From positions 62,001 through 126,000 of the forward strand of contig NZ_JACMSF010000017.1 in the NCBI RefSeq assembly GCF_014257025.1: a DNA stretch of 64,000 nt, written 5' to 3'. The DNA comes from Streptomyces cupreus. GTDB taxonomy: Bacteria; Actinomycetota; Actinomycetes; Streptomycetales; Streptomycetaceae. Shown here piece by piece: positions 52,777-60,789 of the stretch; position 1 is the first letter of the stretch, and each line of letters begins with the position of its first letter. The notes under the pieces are model-generated. The model had not been told where the DNA came from and did no database searches. It saw only the letters and a list, made by a program, of their open reading frames with translations. The translations under genes were made by a program, and so were the position numbers.

Positions 52777-52812
52777 ACGGCGGGCGTTTCCGTGAACGCC
52801 CGCCGTTTCCGT
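52777..52812 (+). terminator. Terminator after the GH51 gene
   Basis: ACGGCGGGCGTT (52777-52788), 6-base loop, AACGCCCGCCGT (52795-52806), then TTTCC. A perfect 12-bp stem located between the arabinofuranosidase stop and the FG-GAP gene. Confidence 0.85.
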
Positions 52813-52839
52813 GATCACTTGTGTGCAGGAGGCTGGTCA

Positions 52840-54255
52840 GTGAGCCCTATGAGGTGGACGGCGGTCGTGACGGCCGCGGTGGCCCTGGCGGTCGGAGGGT
52901 TCCTGGGGCTGCCCCACCTCCTACGGGAGGACACCGGGTCGACGAGCACCGTGCAACGGGCCCCCGACTTCAACGGCGACGGGCGGGGGGATCTCGTGAT
53001 GCCCGACCACGACGGCACGGTCGACGGGCTCAACCAAGCCGGATATGTCGCCGTGGCCTACGGGCCGAAATCCGGCCGTACCCCGAAGACGCAGGTCATC
53101 ACCGAGAACTCGGCCGGAGTGCCCGGTCGCACCGGCTCCCACGACTATTTCGGCGGCAGTCCCGTGTGGTGGGACCTCGATGACGACGGTTACACGGACC
53201 TTGTGGTGGACGCGATCGGTCAGACCGTCGGCGACATCCTGGGCGCCGGCCGGTCGACCGTGCTGTGGGGCGGGCCACGAGGCCTGTCGGGCGGCACCGT
53301 CCTCGCCGTCGGAACGAGGCAGGGGTCGACAGGGCAGCTCGTGATCGGCGACTTCGACGGTGACGGCCATCAGGACGTCGCCGCGAGAGGACTGATCGCC
53401 TACGGGCCGGTCACCCGCACCGGCGGCGCGGCCCGCACCGACCGGATCACCCTGGACACGGGCGAGCACGAGGTGGACGAGGCCGAGGAGGAGTACTGGG
53501 AGACGTACGACATCGCGGCCGGGGACGTCGACGGCGACGGCTTCACCGACCTCCTCGCGGTGGCCTCCGTGGACTACGACGGCGAACCCGGCGACGCCCT
53601 CCTGCTGTTTCTCCGGGGGAGCTCGGAGGGTCTGAAGGCGCCGGTGACCGTGATCAAGGGTGAGAGCGAAGGTCGCCCGGACATCGGACACGATATAGAG
53701 ACGGGCGACCTGGACCGGGACGGCTACGACGACATCGTCTCCGCGGACGGGACCGGGAGAGGCTCGGTCAAGGTGGTGTACGGCGGTGAGACCGGGCCTG
53801 ACCCGGCCCGCATCATGACCGTCGACCAGAAGACACCCGCTGTGCCCGGTCCTGAGACCCCCGCCGGCTTCGCCGAGTCCCTCGCAGTCGGTGACGTTGA
53901 CGGTGACGGGGACCTCGACGTGGCGGTGGGCGACATGTACGCGAACGTGGGCAAGCTGAAGAGCGCCAGCCGGGTCGTCGTGCTGAAGGGCGACGGATCG
54001 GGGAAGCTGACCGCTCCGGGCGCCCAGTCGGTCCATCACGCCCTTCCCGGTGTGCCTCTCCGCGGCACCTCCTTCAACGCACGGCACCTGGCGCTCCTGG
54101 ACACCGACTTCGACGGGCGCGCCGAGATCGTCGTCGGTACCGACCCATGGTCTGCCCACCCGGACGGTTACTGCGTCCTCCCCGGGACGAGCAAGGGGAT
54201 CACCGGCGCCGGCTCGTACTGCGTAGCCGTGCCCAAGCCGGGCCGCACATCCTGA
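52840..54255 (+). CDS. Exported FG-GAP/VCBS repeat protein
   Basis: 471 residues from GTG 52840, 7 bases after AGGAGG; a longer frame to 52762 runs through the terminator and is unlikely. N-terminal signal or anchor (about 5-25), then repeated DxDGDGxxD calcium-binding motifs of FG-GAP repeats (DFNGDGRGDL, DLDDDGYTDL, DFDGDGHQDV, DVDGDGFTDL, DRDGYDDI, DVDGDGDLDV, DFDGRAEIVV), making a seven-bladed β-propeller. Extracellular; ligand unknown. Its stop codon is at the left edge of the argC ARG box. Confidence 0.9.
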   Translation: MSPMRWTAVVTAAVALAVGGFLGLPHLLREDTGSTSTVQRAPDFNGDGRGDLVMPDHDGTVDGLNQAGYVAVAYGPKSGRTPKTQVITENSAGVPGRTGSHDYFGGSPVWWDLDDDGYTDLVVDAIGQTVGDILGAGRSTVLWGGPRGLSGGTVLAVGTRQGSTGQLVIGDFDGDGHQDVAARGLIAYGPVTRTGGAARTDRITLDTGEHEVDEAEEEYWETYDIAAGDVDGDGFTDLLAVASVDYDGEPGDALLLFLRGSSEGLKAPVTVIKGESEGRPDIGHDIETGDLDRDGYDDIVSADGTGRGSVKVVYGGETGPDPARIMTVDQKTPAVPGPETPAGFAESLAVGDVDGDGDLDVAVGDMYANVGKLKSASRVVVLKGDGSGKLTAPGAQSVHHALPGVPLRGTSFNARHLALLDTDFDGRAEIVVGTDPWSAHPDGYCVLPGTSKGITGAGSYCVAVPKPGRTS

Positions 54256-54291
54256 TTGCATAAACGTGCATCGAAACGTATAGTCATGCCA
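54255..54291 (+). promoter_or_regulatory. argC promoter with ARG box(es)
   Basis: TTGCAT (54256-54261), 17-base spacer and TATAGT (54279-54284) form a good promoter. The sequence ATTGCATAAACGTGCAT (54255-54271) matches the dyad style of ArgR operators, and the segment 54274-54291 (CGTATAG-TCATGCC) may be a second half. ArgR-arginine would cover the promoter. SD GAGGAGG lies at 54295-54301. Confidence 0.8.
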
Positions 54292-54310
54292 TCGAGGAGG
54301 AGGCTTTTCC

Positions 54311-55339
54311 ATGACGGTACGTGCGGCGGTGGCCGGAGCGAGCGGATACGCGGGCGGGGAGCTGCTGCGTCTGCTCCTGGCCCATCCGCAGGTCGAGATC
54401 GGTGCCCTGACCGGCAACTCCAACGCGGGTCAGCGGCTCGGCGCGCTCCAGCCGCACCTGCTGCCGCTGGCCGACCGCGTCCTGGAGCCGACCACTCCCG
54501 AGGTGCTCGCCGGCCACGACGTCGTCTTCCTCGCGCTGCCGCACGGCCAGTCCGCCGCCGTCGCCGAGCAGCTCGGCCCGGATGTGCTCGTCGTCGACAT
54601 GGGCGCCGACTTCCGGCTGAAGGACCCGGCCGACTGGGAGAAGTTCTACGGCTCCCCGCACGCCGGCACCTGGCCGTACGGCATGCCCGAACTTCCGGGT
54701 GCCCGCGCCGCGCTGGAGGGGTCCAAGCGCGTCGCGGTGCCCGGTTGCTACCCGACCGCCGTCTCCCTCGCCCTCTTCCCGGCCTACGCCGCGGGGCTCG
54801 CCGAGGCCGAGGCCGTGATCGTCGCCGCGTCCGGCACCTCCGGCGCGGGCAAGGCGCCCAAGCCGCATCTGCTGGGCAGCGAGGTCATGGGCTCCATGAC
54901 CCCGTACGGCGTCGGCGGCGGCCACCGGCACACGCCCGAGATGATCCAGAACCTCAGCGGGGCGGCGGGGGAGCGGGTCTCCGTCTCCTTCACGCCGACC
55001 CTCGCGCCCATGCCCCGCGGCATCCTCGCCACCTGCACCGCGAAGGCGAAGCCCGGCGTCACCGCCGAGTCCGTCCGCGCCGCCTACGAGAAGGCCTTCG
55101 CCGACGAGCCGTTCGTCCATCTGCTCCCCGAGGGCCAGTGGCCGGCCACGGCGTCCGTCTACGGTTCCAACGCCGTTCAGGTGCAGGTCGCGTACGACGA
55201 GGCCGCCGGACGCATCATCGCGATCAGCGCCATCGACAACCTGACCAAGGGCACCGCCGGCGGTGCCGTCCAGAGCATGAACCTCGCCCTGGGACTCGAC
55301 GAGACCACGGGGCTGACCACGATCGGAGTTGCGCCGTGA
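54311..55339 (+). CDS. argC: N-acetyl-γ-glutamyl-phosphate reductase
   Basis: 342 residues. ASGYAGGELLRLL nucleotide-binding motif, catalytic Cys in VAVPGCYPTAVSLAL, and the GGGHRHTPEM segment. Third step of ornithine/arginine biosynthesis: NADPH reduction of N-acetylglutamyl phosphate. First gene of argCJBDR, behind an ARG box; overlaps argJ by 4 bases. Confidence 0.97.
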   Translation: MTVRAAVAGASGYAGGELLRLLLAHPQVEIGALTGNSNAGQRLGALQPHLLPLADRVLEPTTPEVLAGHDVVFLALPHGQSAAVAEQLGPDVLVVDMGADFRLKDPADWEKFYGSPHAGTWPYGMPELPGARAALEGSKRVAVPGCYPTAVSLALFPAYAAGLAEAEAVIVAASGTSGAGKAPKPHLLGSEVMGSMTPYGVGGGHRHTPEMIQNLSGAAGERVSVSFTPTLAPMPRGILATCTAKAKPGVTAESVRAAYEKAFADEPFVHLLPEGQWPATASVYGSNAVQVQVAYDEAAGRIIAISAIDNLTKGTAGGAVQSMNLALGLDETTGLTTIGVAP

Positions 55340-56487
55340 GCGTGACGGCAGCCAAGGGATTCACGGCGGCGGGCATCGCCGCCGGGATCAAGGAGAACGG
55401 CAACCCTGACCTGGCCCTCGTGGTCAACAACGGACCGCGCCGCGCCGCCGCGGGCGTCTTCACCTCCAACCGTGTGAAGGCCGCGCCGGTGCTGTGGTCG
55501 GAGCAGGTCCTCAAGAGCGGCGAGGTCTCCGCGGTCGTCCTGAACTCCGGTGGCGCCAACGCCTGCACCGGGCCCAAGGGCTTCCAGGACACCCACGCCA
55601 CCGCCGAGAAGGTCGCCGACACCCTCCAGGTGAACGCCGCCGAGGTCGCCGTCTGCTCGACCGGCCTCATCGGTGTGCTGCTGCCCATGGACAAACTGCT
55701 CCCGGGCGTCGAGACCGCCGCCGCGCAGCTCTCCGAGCACGGTGGAGAGAAGGCCGCCATCGCCATCAAGACCACCGACACCGTGCACAAGACGTCCGTC
55801 GTGACCAAGGACGGCTGGACCGTCGGCGGCATGGCCAAGGGCGCGGGCATGCTCGCGCCCGGCCTCGCCACCATGCTGGTCGTCCTCACCACCGACGCGG
55901 CCCTGGACAGCGACGTACTGGACAAGGCCCTCCGGGCGGCGACGCGCACGACCTTCGACCGCGTCGACTCCGACGGCTGCATGTCCACCAACGACACCGT
56001 GCTGCTGCTCTCGTCGGGGGCCTCGGGGATCACCCCTGAGTACGAGGAGTTCGCCGAGGCCGTACGGCAGGTCTGCGACGACCTGGGGCAGCAGCTCATC
56101 CGGGACGCCGAGGGCGCCAGCAAGGACATCAAGGTCGAGGTGATCAACGCCGCGACCGAGGACGACGCCGTCGAGGTGGGCCGCTCCATCGCCCGCAACA
56201 ACCTCCTCAAGTGCGCCATCCACGGAGAGGACCCCAACTGGGGCCGCGTGCTCTCCGCGATCGGCACCACGAAGGCCGCCTTCGAGCCGGACCTGCTCAA
56301 CGTCGCCATCAACGGCGTCTGGGTCTGCAAGAACGGCGGCGTGGGCGAGGACCGCGACAAGGTCGACATGCGCTACCGCGAGGTGCACATCGTCGCCGAC
56401 CTCGCCGCCGGGTCCGAGACCGCCACCATCTGGACCAACGACCTCACCGCCGACTACGTCCACGAGAACAGCGCCTACTCCTCATGA
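55336..56487 (+). CDS. argJ: Bifunctional ornithine acetyltransferase/N-acetylglutamate synthase
   Basis: 383 residues from GTG 55336, overlapping the argC stop. Self-cleavage site at Thr179 in KGAGMLAPGLATML, which makes the α and β chains and leaves Thr as nucleophile; also GEDPNWGRVLSAIG and NDLTADYVHENSAYSS at the end. It recycles the acetyl group from N-acetylornithine to glutamate. Coupled to argB by a 4-base overlap. Confidence 0.97.
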   Translation: MSVTAAKGFTAAGIAAGIKENGNPDLALVVNNGPRRAAAGVFTSNRVKAAPVLWSEQVLKSGEVSAVVLNSGGANACTGPKGFQDTHATAEKVADTLQVNAAEVAVCSTGLIGVLLPMDKLLPGVETAAAQLSEHGGEKAAIAIKTTDTVHKTSVVTKDGWTVGGMAKGAGMLAPGLATMLVVLTTDAALDSDVLDKALRAATRTTFDRVDSDGCMSTNDTVLLLSSGASGITPEYEEFAEAVRQVCDDLGQQLIRDAEGASKDIKVEVINAATEDDAVEVGRSIARNNLLKCAIHGEDPNWGRVLSAIGTTKAAFEPDLLNVAINGVWVCKNGGVGEDRDKVDMRYREVHIVADLAAGSETATIWTNDLTADYVHENSAYSS

Positions 56488-57395
56488 CCAACACGACGCG
56501 TAAGCACACCGCGCTCCCCAAGGCCCAGATCCTCATCGAGGCGCTGCCCTGGCTGGTCCGGCACAACGGCAAGACCGTCGTCATCAAGTTCGGCGGCAAC
56601 GCCATGATCGACGAGGAGCTGAAGGCCGCGTTCGCACAGGACGTGGTGTTCCTGCACCACGCCGGGCTCAAGCCCGTCGTCGTGCACGGCGGCGGCCCCC
56701 AGATCAGCGCCGCCCTCGACAAGCACGGCATCGTCAGCGAGTTCAAGGCGGGCCTGCGCGTCACCACCGAGGACGCCATGGACGTCGTACGGATGGTGCT
56801 GGCCGGGCAGGTGCAGCGCGAGCTGGTGAACCTGCTCAACGAACACGGGCCGTTGGCCGTCGGGTTGACCGGCGAGGACGCGCACACCATCACCGCCACC
56901 AAGCACCAGCCCGAGATCGACGGCGAGTTGGTCGACATCGGGCGGGTGGGCGAGATCACCGACATCGACACGGGCGCGATCGAGGCCCTGCTCGCCGACG
57001 GCCGCATCCCGGTCGTCTCGTCGATCGCCCGTAGCCAGGACGACGGACATGTCTACAACGTCAATGCTGATACGGCGGCTGCGGCACTCGCTGCGGCACT
57101 GGGCGCCGAGACCCTCATGGTCCTCACCGACGTCGAGGGCCTCTACGAGGACTGGCCGAACAGCGACGAGGTGATCAGCCGCCTCACCGCTTCCCAACTG
57201 GAGAAGCTGCTGCCGGAGTTGAGCTCCGGGATGGTGCCGAAGATGGAGGGCTGTCTGCACGCCGTCCGCAACGGCGTGCACACTGCCCGCGTCATCGACG
57301 GCCGGGTCCAGCACTCGATCCTGCTGGAGATCTTCACGGACTCGGGCATCGGCACGATGGTCGTGCCCGACGGACTCGATCAGGGGGAGTCTTGA
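56484..57395 (+). CDS. argB: Acetylglutamate kinase
   Basis: 303 residues from ATG 56484. IKFGGNAM, VHGGGPQI, NVNADTAAAALAAALGAETLMVLTDVEGL, and SSGMVPKMEGCL. Phosphorylates N-acetylglutamate; in the pathway this is the usual point of feedback inhibition by arginine. It overlaps argD (TTG start) by 4 bases. Confidence 0.97.
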   Translation: MTNTTRKHTALPKAQILIEALPWLVRHNGKTVVIKFGGNAMIDEELKAAFAQDVVFLHHAGLKPVVVHGGGPQISAALDKHGIVSEFKAGLRVTTEDAMDVVRMVLAGQVQRELVNLLNEHGPLAVGLTGEDAHTITATKHQPEIDGELVDIGRVGEITDIDTGAIEALLADGRIPVVSSIARSQDDGHVYNVNADTAAAALAAALGAETLMVLTDVEGLYEDWPNSDEVISRLTASQLEKLLPELSSGMVPKMEGCLHAVRNGVHTARVIDGRVQHSILLEIFTDSGIGTMVVPDGLDQGES

Positions 57396-58591
57396 CCAAC
57401 CAGGAGCTGACTGCCCGCTGGCAGGGCGCGCTCATGAACAACTACGGCACGCCCAAGCTCGCCCTCGTGCGCGGGGAAGGCGCCAAGCTGTGGGACGCCG
57501 ACGGCAAGCAGTACCTCGACTTCGTCGGCGGGATCGCGGTCAACGCGCTCGGGCACGCCCACCCCGCGGTGGTCGAGGCCGTGAGCCGGCAGATCGCCTC
57601 CCTCGGCCATGTCTCCAACCTGTTCATCGCGGAACCGCCCGTCGCCCTCGCCGAACGGCTCCTTCAGCACTTCGGCCGCGACGGCAAGGTCTACTTCTGC
57701 AACTCGGGCGCCGAGGCCGTCGAGGGCGCCTTCAAGATCGGGCGACTGACCGGACGCGGGCACATCGTCGCCACCCAGGGCGGCTTCCACGGCCGGACCA
57801 TGGGCGCGCTGGCGATCACCGGCCAGCCCGCCAAGCGGAACCCGTTCCTTCCGCTGCCCGGCGATGTCACGCACGTCCCCTACGGCGACGCCCAGGCGCT
57901 CGCGGCGGCGGTCACCGAGGACACGGCCATGGTCGTGATCGAGCCGATCCAGGGCGAGAACGGCGTGGTCGTGCCGCCCGCCGGCTATCTCAAGGCCGCC
58001 CGGGCGATCACCGCCGCGACCGGTTCGCTGCTCGTCCTGGACGAGGTGCAGACCGGCATCGGGCGGACCGGGCACTGGTTCGAGTACCAGGCCCACGAGG
58101 GTGTCCTGCCGGATGTGGTCACTCTGGCCAAGGGTCTCGGTGGCGGGCTGCCGCTGGGTGCGACGGTCGCCTTCGGGCGCGCCGCGGAGCTGCTCCAGCC
58201 GGGCCATCACGGTACGACGTTCGGCGGCAACCCCGTCGCGTGCGCGGCCGGACTCGCGGTGCTGGACACCATCGCGAACGAGGGATTGCTGGAGAACGTC
58301 AAGCGGCAGAGCGAGAAGTTGCGGGACGGAATCGAGGGCGCCGGCGGCAGTTCGCGCCATTCGCTGGTCTCCCATGTCCGGGGTGCGGGTCTGCTGCTGG
58401 GTATGGTGCTCACCGAGCCGCTCGCACCCAGGGTGCAGCAGGCGGCTCAGGACGCCGGCCTCCTGGTGAACGCGCCCGCCCCCGATGTCGTACGGCTGAT
58501 GCCGCCGCTGAATCTCGGCGACGACGAGGTGGACGCCTTCCTCCGGGCGCTGCCCGGTGTTCTGGACGAGGCCCAAGGGGACGCTGGATGA
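57392..58591 (+). CDS. argD: Acetylornithine aminotransferase
   Basis: 399 residues from TTG 57392 (GGGGGAG upstream). Class III aminotransferase: FVGGIAVNALGH, YFCNSGAEA, the active-site Lys in VVTLAKGLGGGLPLGA, and TTFGGNPVACA. Transaminates N-acetylglutamate semialdehyde to N-acetylornithine with PLP. Confidence 0.97.
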   Translation: MTNQELTARWQGALMNNYGTPKLALVRGEGAKLWDADGKQYLDFVGGIAVNALGHAHPAVVEAVSRQIASLGHVSNLFIAEPPVALAERLLQHFGRDGKVYFCNSGAEAVEGAFKIGRLTGRGHIVATQGGFHGRTMGALAITGQPAKRNPFLPLPGDVTHVPYGDAQALAAAVTEDTAMVVIEPIQGENGVVVPPAGYLKAARAITAATGSLLVLDEVQTGIGRTGHWFEYQAHEGVLPDVVTLAKGLGGGLPLGATVAFGRAAELLQPGHHGTTFGGNPVACAAGLAVLDTIANEGLLENVKRQSEKLRDGIEGAGGSSRHSLVSHVRGAGLLLGMVLTEPLAPRVQQAAQDAGLLVNAPAPDVVRLMPPLNLGDDEVDAFLRALPGVLDEAQGDAG

Positions 58592-58610
58592 GCCGGGGAA
58601 TGAGACGACG

Positions 58611-59156
58611 ATGAGTCAGGCGCAGGACCACGAGCACACGGGGGGCGCCGGGCCTGCCGTGCCGCAGACCCGGACCGCCCGCCACCGCCGGATCGTGGAC
58701 ATCCTCAACCGGCAACCGGTGCGGTCGCAGAGTCAGTTGGCGAAACTGCTGGCCGACGACGGGCTGACGGTGACGCAGGCGACGCTGTCCCGGGACCTGG
58801 ACGAGCTGAACGCGGTGAAGATCCGCAACACCGACGGCGACCTGATCTACGCCGTGCCGAGCGAGGGGGGTTTCCGGACCCCCCGGGCTCCGCTGGGCGA
58901 GTCGGCGAAGGAAGAGCGGATGCGGCGCCTGTCCCAGGAGCTGCTGATCTCCGCGGAGGCTTCGGCCAACCTCGTGGTCCTGCGTACCCCTCCGGGGGCG
59001 GCGCAGTTCCTGGCGTCGGCGATCGACCAGGCGGAACTCCACGACATCCTGGGCACGATCGCGGGCGACGACACGCTGCTGTTGATCAGCCGTGAACCGA
59101 CGGGTGGTCAGGCACTGGCGGAACATCTGCTGCGGTTGGCTCAGAACGGTCACTGA
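58611..59156 (+). CDS. argR: Arginine repressor
   Basis: 181 residues from ATG 58611. N-terminal winged helix (RHRRIVDILNRQPVRSQSQLAKLLADDGLTVTQATLSRDLDEL) and C-terminal hexamerisation/arginine-binding domain with GTIAGDDTLLLI. Represses the arg operon via the ARG box upstream of argC; being the last gene, it is itself under that control. Confidence 0.97.
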   Translation: MSQAQDHEHTGGAGPAVPQTRTARHRRIVDILNRQPVRSQSQLAKLLADDGLTVTQATLSRDLDELNAVKIRNTDGDLIYAVPSEGGFRTPRAPLGESAKEERMRRLSQELLISAEASANLVVLRTPPGAAQFLASAIDQAELHDILGTIAGDDTLLLISREPTGGQALAEHLLRLAQNGH

Positions 59157-59196
59157 AGGCTGATCAATGCAGCTCCGCGCCCCTGGGCATCTGCAA

Positions 59197-59997
59197 TCAC
59201 CCGAGTCGAGAAGCCAGGCCTCCTGTGCATCTCACCTCGTCGCCTGCCGTGATCAGTAGGGCCTCCACGTCCGGTAGCGACTCCAGCCAGCGCAGGCCCT
59301 CCCTGGAGCCCATCGCGAAGGCTGCCGTCGCCCAGCAGTCCGCCCAGGTGACTTTCGGGGCCACCACCGTCACCGCGAGCAGGTCCGTCACCGCGGAACG
59401 ACCCGTCCGCGGGTCCACGATGTGCGCCCCCCGCTCCGCCGTCCCGGACGTCGCGACCGCCAACTCCGGCGCGCCCGCCGCCGAGATCACCGCCGCCAGC
59501 CCACCCGGCCGTAGCGGATCCGAGACCCCCACCCGCCACGGGCGCTGCGGACCGGGCACCCCCAACAGCTGCACATCGCCGCCGCCGTTGACGCTCACAC
59601 CGCTCGCCCCCGCCGCGGCAAGACGCCGTGCCGCCTGTTCCACGGCCCAGCCCTTCACGATCCCGGTCGGGTCCAGGCGGCCCTCGTACGACGTGCTGAA
59701 CCACCCGTCGCTGACCCGCGTTGCCTCCTCGCCCAGCGCCAGCACCGCCGCCACATCGGGGTCGCACTCCTCGACGGTCAGTTCCCCCCGCCCCAGCCGG
59801 GAGATCTCGCTGTTCTCCCGGTATGTGCTGAACACCTCGTCGACCCGGTGCAGTTCGGCCACCGCCTCCGACAGCGCCGCCCGTACCGCCTCAGGATCCC
59901 CGCCGCGGACGTCGAAGGAGAAGACGGTCCCCATGACCTCCTCCACATGACGCACCGCGGCGGGAGCCTCCGCCGGCTCGGCCACCGACTCAGCCAC
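59197..59997 (-). CDS. apbE: ApbE-family FAD:protein FMN transferase
   Basis: 266 residues. VMGTVFSFDVRG, DEVFSTYRENSEISRLGRG, DPTGIVKGWAVEQAARRL, VNGGGDVQLLG, and AVATSGTAERGAHIVDPRTG. ApbE transfers FMN from FAD to a Thr in target proteins with Mg2+; the neighbouring gene encodes a protein with two SGAT target motifs. It shows no signal peptide, whereas many Gram-positive ApbE proteins are lipoproteins, so flavinylation may happen before export or the start is misjudged. Overlaps the FMN-binding gene by 8 bases. Confidence 0.93.
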   Translation of the reverse strand: MAESVAEPAEAPAAVRHVEEVMGTVFSFDVRGGDPEAVRAALSEAVAELHRVDEVFSTYRENSEISRLGRGELTVEECDPDVAAVLALGEEATRVSDGWFSTSYEGRLDPTGIVKGWAVEQAARRLAAAGASGVSVNGGGDVQLLGVPGPQRPWRVGVSDPLRPGGLAAVISAAGAPELAVATSGTAERGAHIVDPRTGRSAVTDLLAVTVVAPKVTWADCWATAAFAMGSREGLRWLESLPDVEALLITAGDEVRCTGGLASRLG

Positions 59998-60760
59998 CGG
60001 CCTGGTCCAGCGCCGACTGCAGCGACTGCTTGTAGCCGTTGCTGGTGTACGTCGCCCCGGACACGGCGTCGATGTCGGCGCTCCCGGCAGCCACAGCGGC
60101 AGCGTTCAGCTTCGGCACCGCGTTCCCGTTGATCTGCGTGCTCTGCCCGCCGCTCGGCGCCTGCACGGCCTCCGCCGCCGTGATCTTCCCGCCGCTGACG
60201 GTGATCCGCACCTGCACGGGCCCGTACTGCGTCTTCACCGCCTCCCCGGTGACCGTACGAGCGGCGGCCTCGGCGGAGCCGCCTCCGCCACCGGAGTCGG
60301 CGGGCGCCTTCTCCACCTGGTCCAGCGCCGACTGCAGCGACTGCTTGTACCCGCTGCTGGTGTACGTCGCCCCGGACACCGCGTCGATCTCCGCGCTCTG
60401 CGTCGCCAGCGCCGCCTGGTTCAGCCGGGGCACCGCGGTGTTGGTCACCTCGGTGCTGCGACCACCACTGGGCGCCTGCACGGCCTCCACCTTGGTGACC
60501 TTGCCGCCGCTCACGGTCAGCCGTACCTGCACGGGCCCGTACTGCGTCTGCACCGCGTCCCCGGTGACGGTCCCGGCCTGGCCGGAGCTGCCGCCCTGCG
60601 CCGACTCCTGTGCGGCAGCGGTCTGTTGCGGTGCCGCGCCGCCCGCCGCCGACGCGGACGCCGGATCGGACGCCGGCTTCAGCGACAGCAGCAGCACGAT
60701 CCCGGACACGGTGGCGGCGCCGGCCAGCACGACACGCCGGATGGGGTGAGTCTTCCTCAT
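59990..60760 (-). CDS. Exported protein with two tandem FMN-binding domains
   Basis: 256 residues from ATG 60760 (GGAG upstream). Signal/anchor helix (about 9-26), linker, then two FMN-binding (NqrC/RnfG-type) domains at about 63-148 and 168-253, exactly 105 residues apart. Each ends in DAVSGATYTS with the flavinylation Thr (Thr132 and Thr237). The protein likely carries two covalent FMNs outside the membrane and takes electrons from the flavocytochrome encoded upstream. No lipobox is visible. The two domain-encoding regions are nearly identical in DNA. Confidence 0.93.
   Translation of the reverse strand: MRKTHPIRRVVLAGAATVSGIVLLLSLKPASDPASASAAGGAAPQQTAAAQESAQGGSSGQAGTVTGDAVQTQYGPVQVRLTVSGGKVTKVEAVQAPSGGRSTEVTNTAVPRLNQAALATQSAEIDAVSGATYTSSGYKQSLQSALDQVEKAPADSGGGGGSAEAAARTVTGEAVKTQYGPVQVRITVSGGKITAAEAVQAPSGGQSTQINGNAVPKLNAAAVAAGSADIDAVSGATYTSNGYKQSLQSALDQAGG
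60001..60571 (-). repeat. Tandem duplication encoding the FMN-binding domains
   Basis: Units 60001-60256 and 60316-60571 align without gaps at an offset of 315 bases (105 codons), with long identical runs, for example around the SGATYTS codons. Recent intragenic duplication. Confidence 0.9.
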
Positions 60761-60789
60761 CGCTCCTACAGCTCCTGAAGTCCCGTCGC

